Source: Chrysoperla carnea (taxonomy: Eukaryota; Arthropoda; Insecta; Neuroptera; Chrysopidae). From it: a DNA stretch of 64,000 nt. The position numbers and the translations under genes are program-made. Each line of letters starts with the position of its first letter. The first letter of the stretch is position 1. The notes under the pieces are model-generated. The model was not told the DNA's origin. It ran no database searches and saw nothing but the letters and a program-made list of their open reading frames with translations. Below, in pieces: positions 62,531 through 64,000 of this stretch. The stretch is from contig NC_058340.1 in assembly GCF_905475395.1 (NCBI RefSeq), forward strand, positions 59,436,181-59,500,180, in the 5' to 3' direction.

Positions 62531-64000
62531 TTGAAGTAGTTATATTCTAACAGTCTAGTCAAAAAGATTTTAGGAATATTTTTAGTTATACTTAGATTTT
62601 TTATGTTTTCTGGCTACCTTGGTAGAAAGTGAAGAAATTCTTAAATAATACATTTGTATGGGACCGGCCAGAAAATACGGTGGAAGTGCAGTGAAAAGTA
62701 TATGTTTTAAGGGATCCGTACTCTTCTGGAAAAATCATTAAATACACACAAGAATATTTGTTTCGGAATTCAATAAAAGTTAGTAAATGGTGTAATTTGA
62801 TCCAAAAAATTTAAAGTTAGGTTACATTTAATATTTAAACAAAAGGGTTAGCACCTCGAAAGTAAATTCCAAAAAACCTTGAAAATATTTTGTCTCCGAT
62901 TTGGATTAAGTGGTTTTCTGGGGTACTTTAACTACCGAAGCAAAAAAAAAAAACCGGCTTCTTTTTACGAGTAATTTCTTTGATTGACCATTAAAAGTGT
63001 ATACGAGTGGTCACAACCTAAGATACTTGTCGTTTAATCGCAAGATGATCAGATTTTTAAATTTATCGATTATTTGGGTAATTAGAACGCAAGTAGTAAC
63101 ATAAAAATTCAGCCCACTTGACGATTATATGAACGTTTTTTGGAGAAAATTTGAGCGGTTATTTTTAACTTAACAAAAAATTAACAGACAGCACTAACGT
63201 ATTTCATAAAGGGAACTATCTACAACATCACTTCCTCTCAAGCAAAATAAACTGCTGTCGAAATACACAGCATTTTTAATTTTTTTGCCCCAAAAACTGA
63301 TGTTCGCTTAAAGTAAAACCTTTAATTACACCTTTGAATTGACAGTGTGTTTAAAAGAATTATTTGTTTGATTATTTAATCGAACATGAATATAGGTTAC
63401 CATAATATTCTAAATATTGATTTTTTCGATTATACTTAATAATTATATAGAAGAAAATATTTAAGATGTTTTCATGATACTACAAATAAATCGTGTTGTG
63501 TATGACCTGTAAAGGTCAGACTTATAAATTTCCAATAACTGGTCTAAATTTCTAATTCTGTAAGAACATTAAAATAATAAATATTTGGAAAAATATGCAT
63601 TAGAATTATAGATAACATCGTTGGATTATAAATTAGATAAGGACTATAAATAAAATTTGTTTACTACAAGTAGCAGGTTAAAATTATATAATGTAGTTTT
63701 GAGTATTATAAATACCTCAATTTTCAGTAAACATTAAGCGGAAACTTCAACACATTGTGTTTGCCCATTACTGTAAAATTATCTTATCTACGCCCTGATA
63801 ACTAGTAATCTAATAAGATTGAAAATTTCATCTGCGTTCCATGCAGGACCAGACGAATTCAATGTGAGGACCTTTCCTTCTTACCAACCCACTTTATTTA
63901 TTATATACAAAGCCGGTTGTTGTGGTGATTTTTTCCAATACCGGTTGAAGGGTAGCATGTGGGTCTTCAAAGTTGACATTATTTATATAGCAGTTTATAG
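62531..64000. other. Intergenic DNA to window end
   Basis: Nothing supportable is seen: no long frame, no recognised repeat pairing and no RNA gene. Confidence 0.5.

Overview
The window is AT-rich eukaryotic nuclear DNA from an insect. The evidence is spliced genes with GT/AG introns, an orthologue of the arthropod sensory-matrix gene nompA, peritrophin-type (CBM14) chitin-binding domains, and many decayed retrotransposons and MITEs. I cannot fix the order or species from sequence alone. There are no bacterial features.

Layout. 1-12,960 is repeat-rich non-coding DNA. It holds a fold-back element (about 1,802-2,190), a 5'-truncated RTE-type LINE (5,726-6,653) with a 13-bp target duplication inside a roughly 300-bp satellite (to about 7,870), and a poly-A-tailed LINE 3' remnant (8,919-9,160). 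12,963-15,409 (minus) is a divergent two-exon cytochrome c oxidase subunit 5A-like gene with an apparent frameshift and a proline-rich/acidic C-terminal tail. 15,410-18,945 is non-coding and carries a 369-bp hAT-type MITE with a perfect 8-bp target duplication. 19,014-27,183 (plus) is a 20-exon gene for a 1,427-aa PAN/ZP membrane protein, very probably nompA. 30,407-46,818 (plus) is the most striking locus: a four-exon gene for a secreted protein of about 4,840 aa, with four CBM14 domains, sixty in-frame 62-aa histidine-rich repeats in one 13.8-kb exon, then five more CBM14 domains. 48,391-50,784 (plus) is a six-exon CWF19L1 gene. 52,621-53,349 (plus) is proteasome subunit alpha-5, uninterrupted in its coding part, with a likely 5'UTR intron. 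55,855-55,980 is an orphan terminal-exon candidate. The rest to 64,000 is repeat remnants.

How the genes relate. The two largest genes both encode apical extracellular-matrix proteins: nompA links sensory dendrites to cuticle, and the repeat protein should bind chitin. CWF19L1 (RNA processing), proteasome alpha-5 (protein turnover) and COX5A-like (respiration) are housekeeping families. No operon-like organisation is expected or seen. The best candidate for an undescribed system is the giant chitin-binding repeat protein. It has exactly 60 x 186 bp between its first and last repeat motif, multi-unit duplications, and one N-glycosylation sequon plus about seven histidines in a typical repeat.
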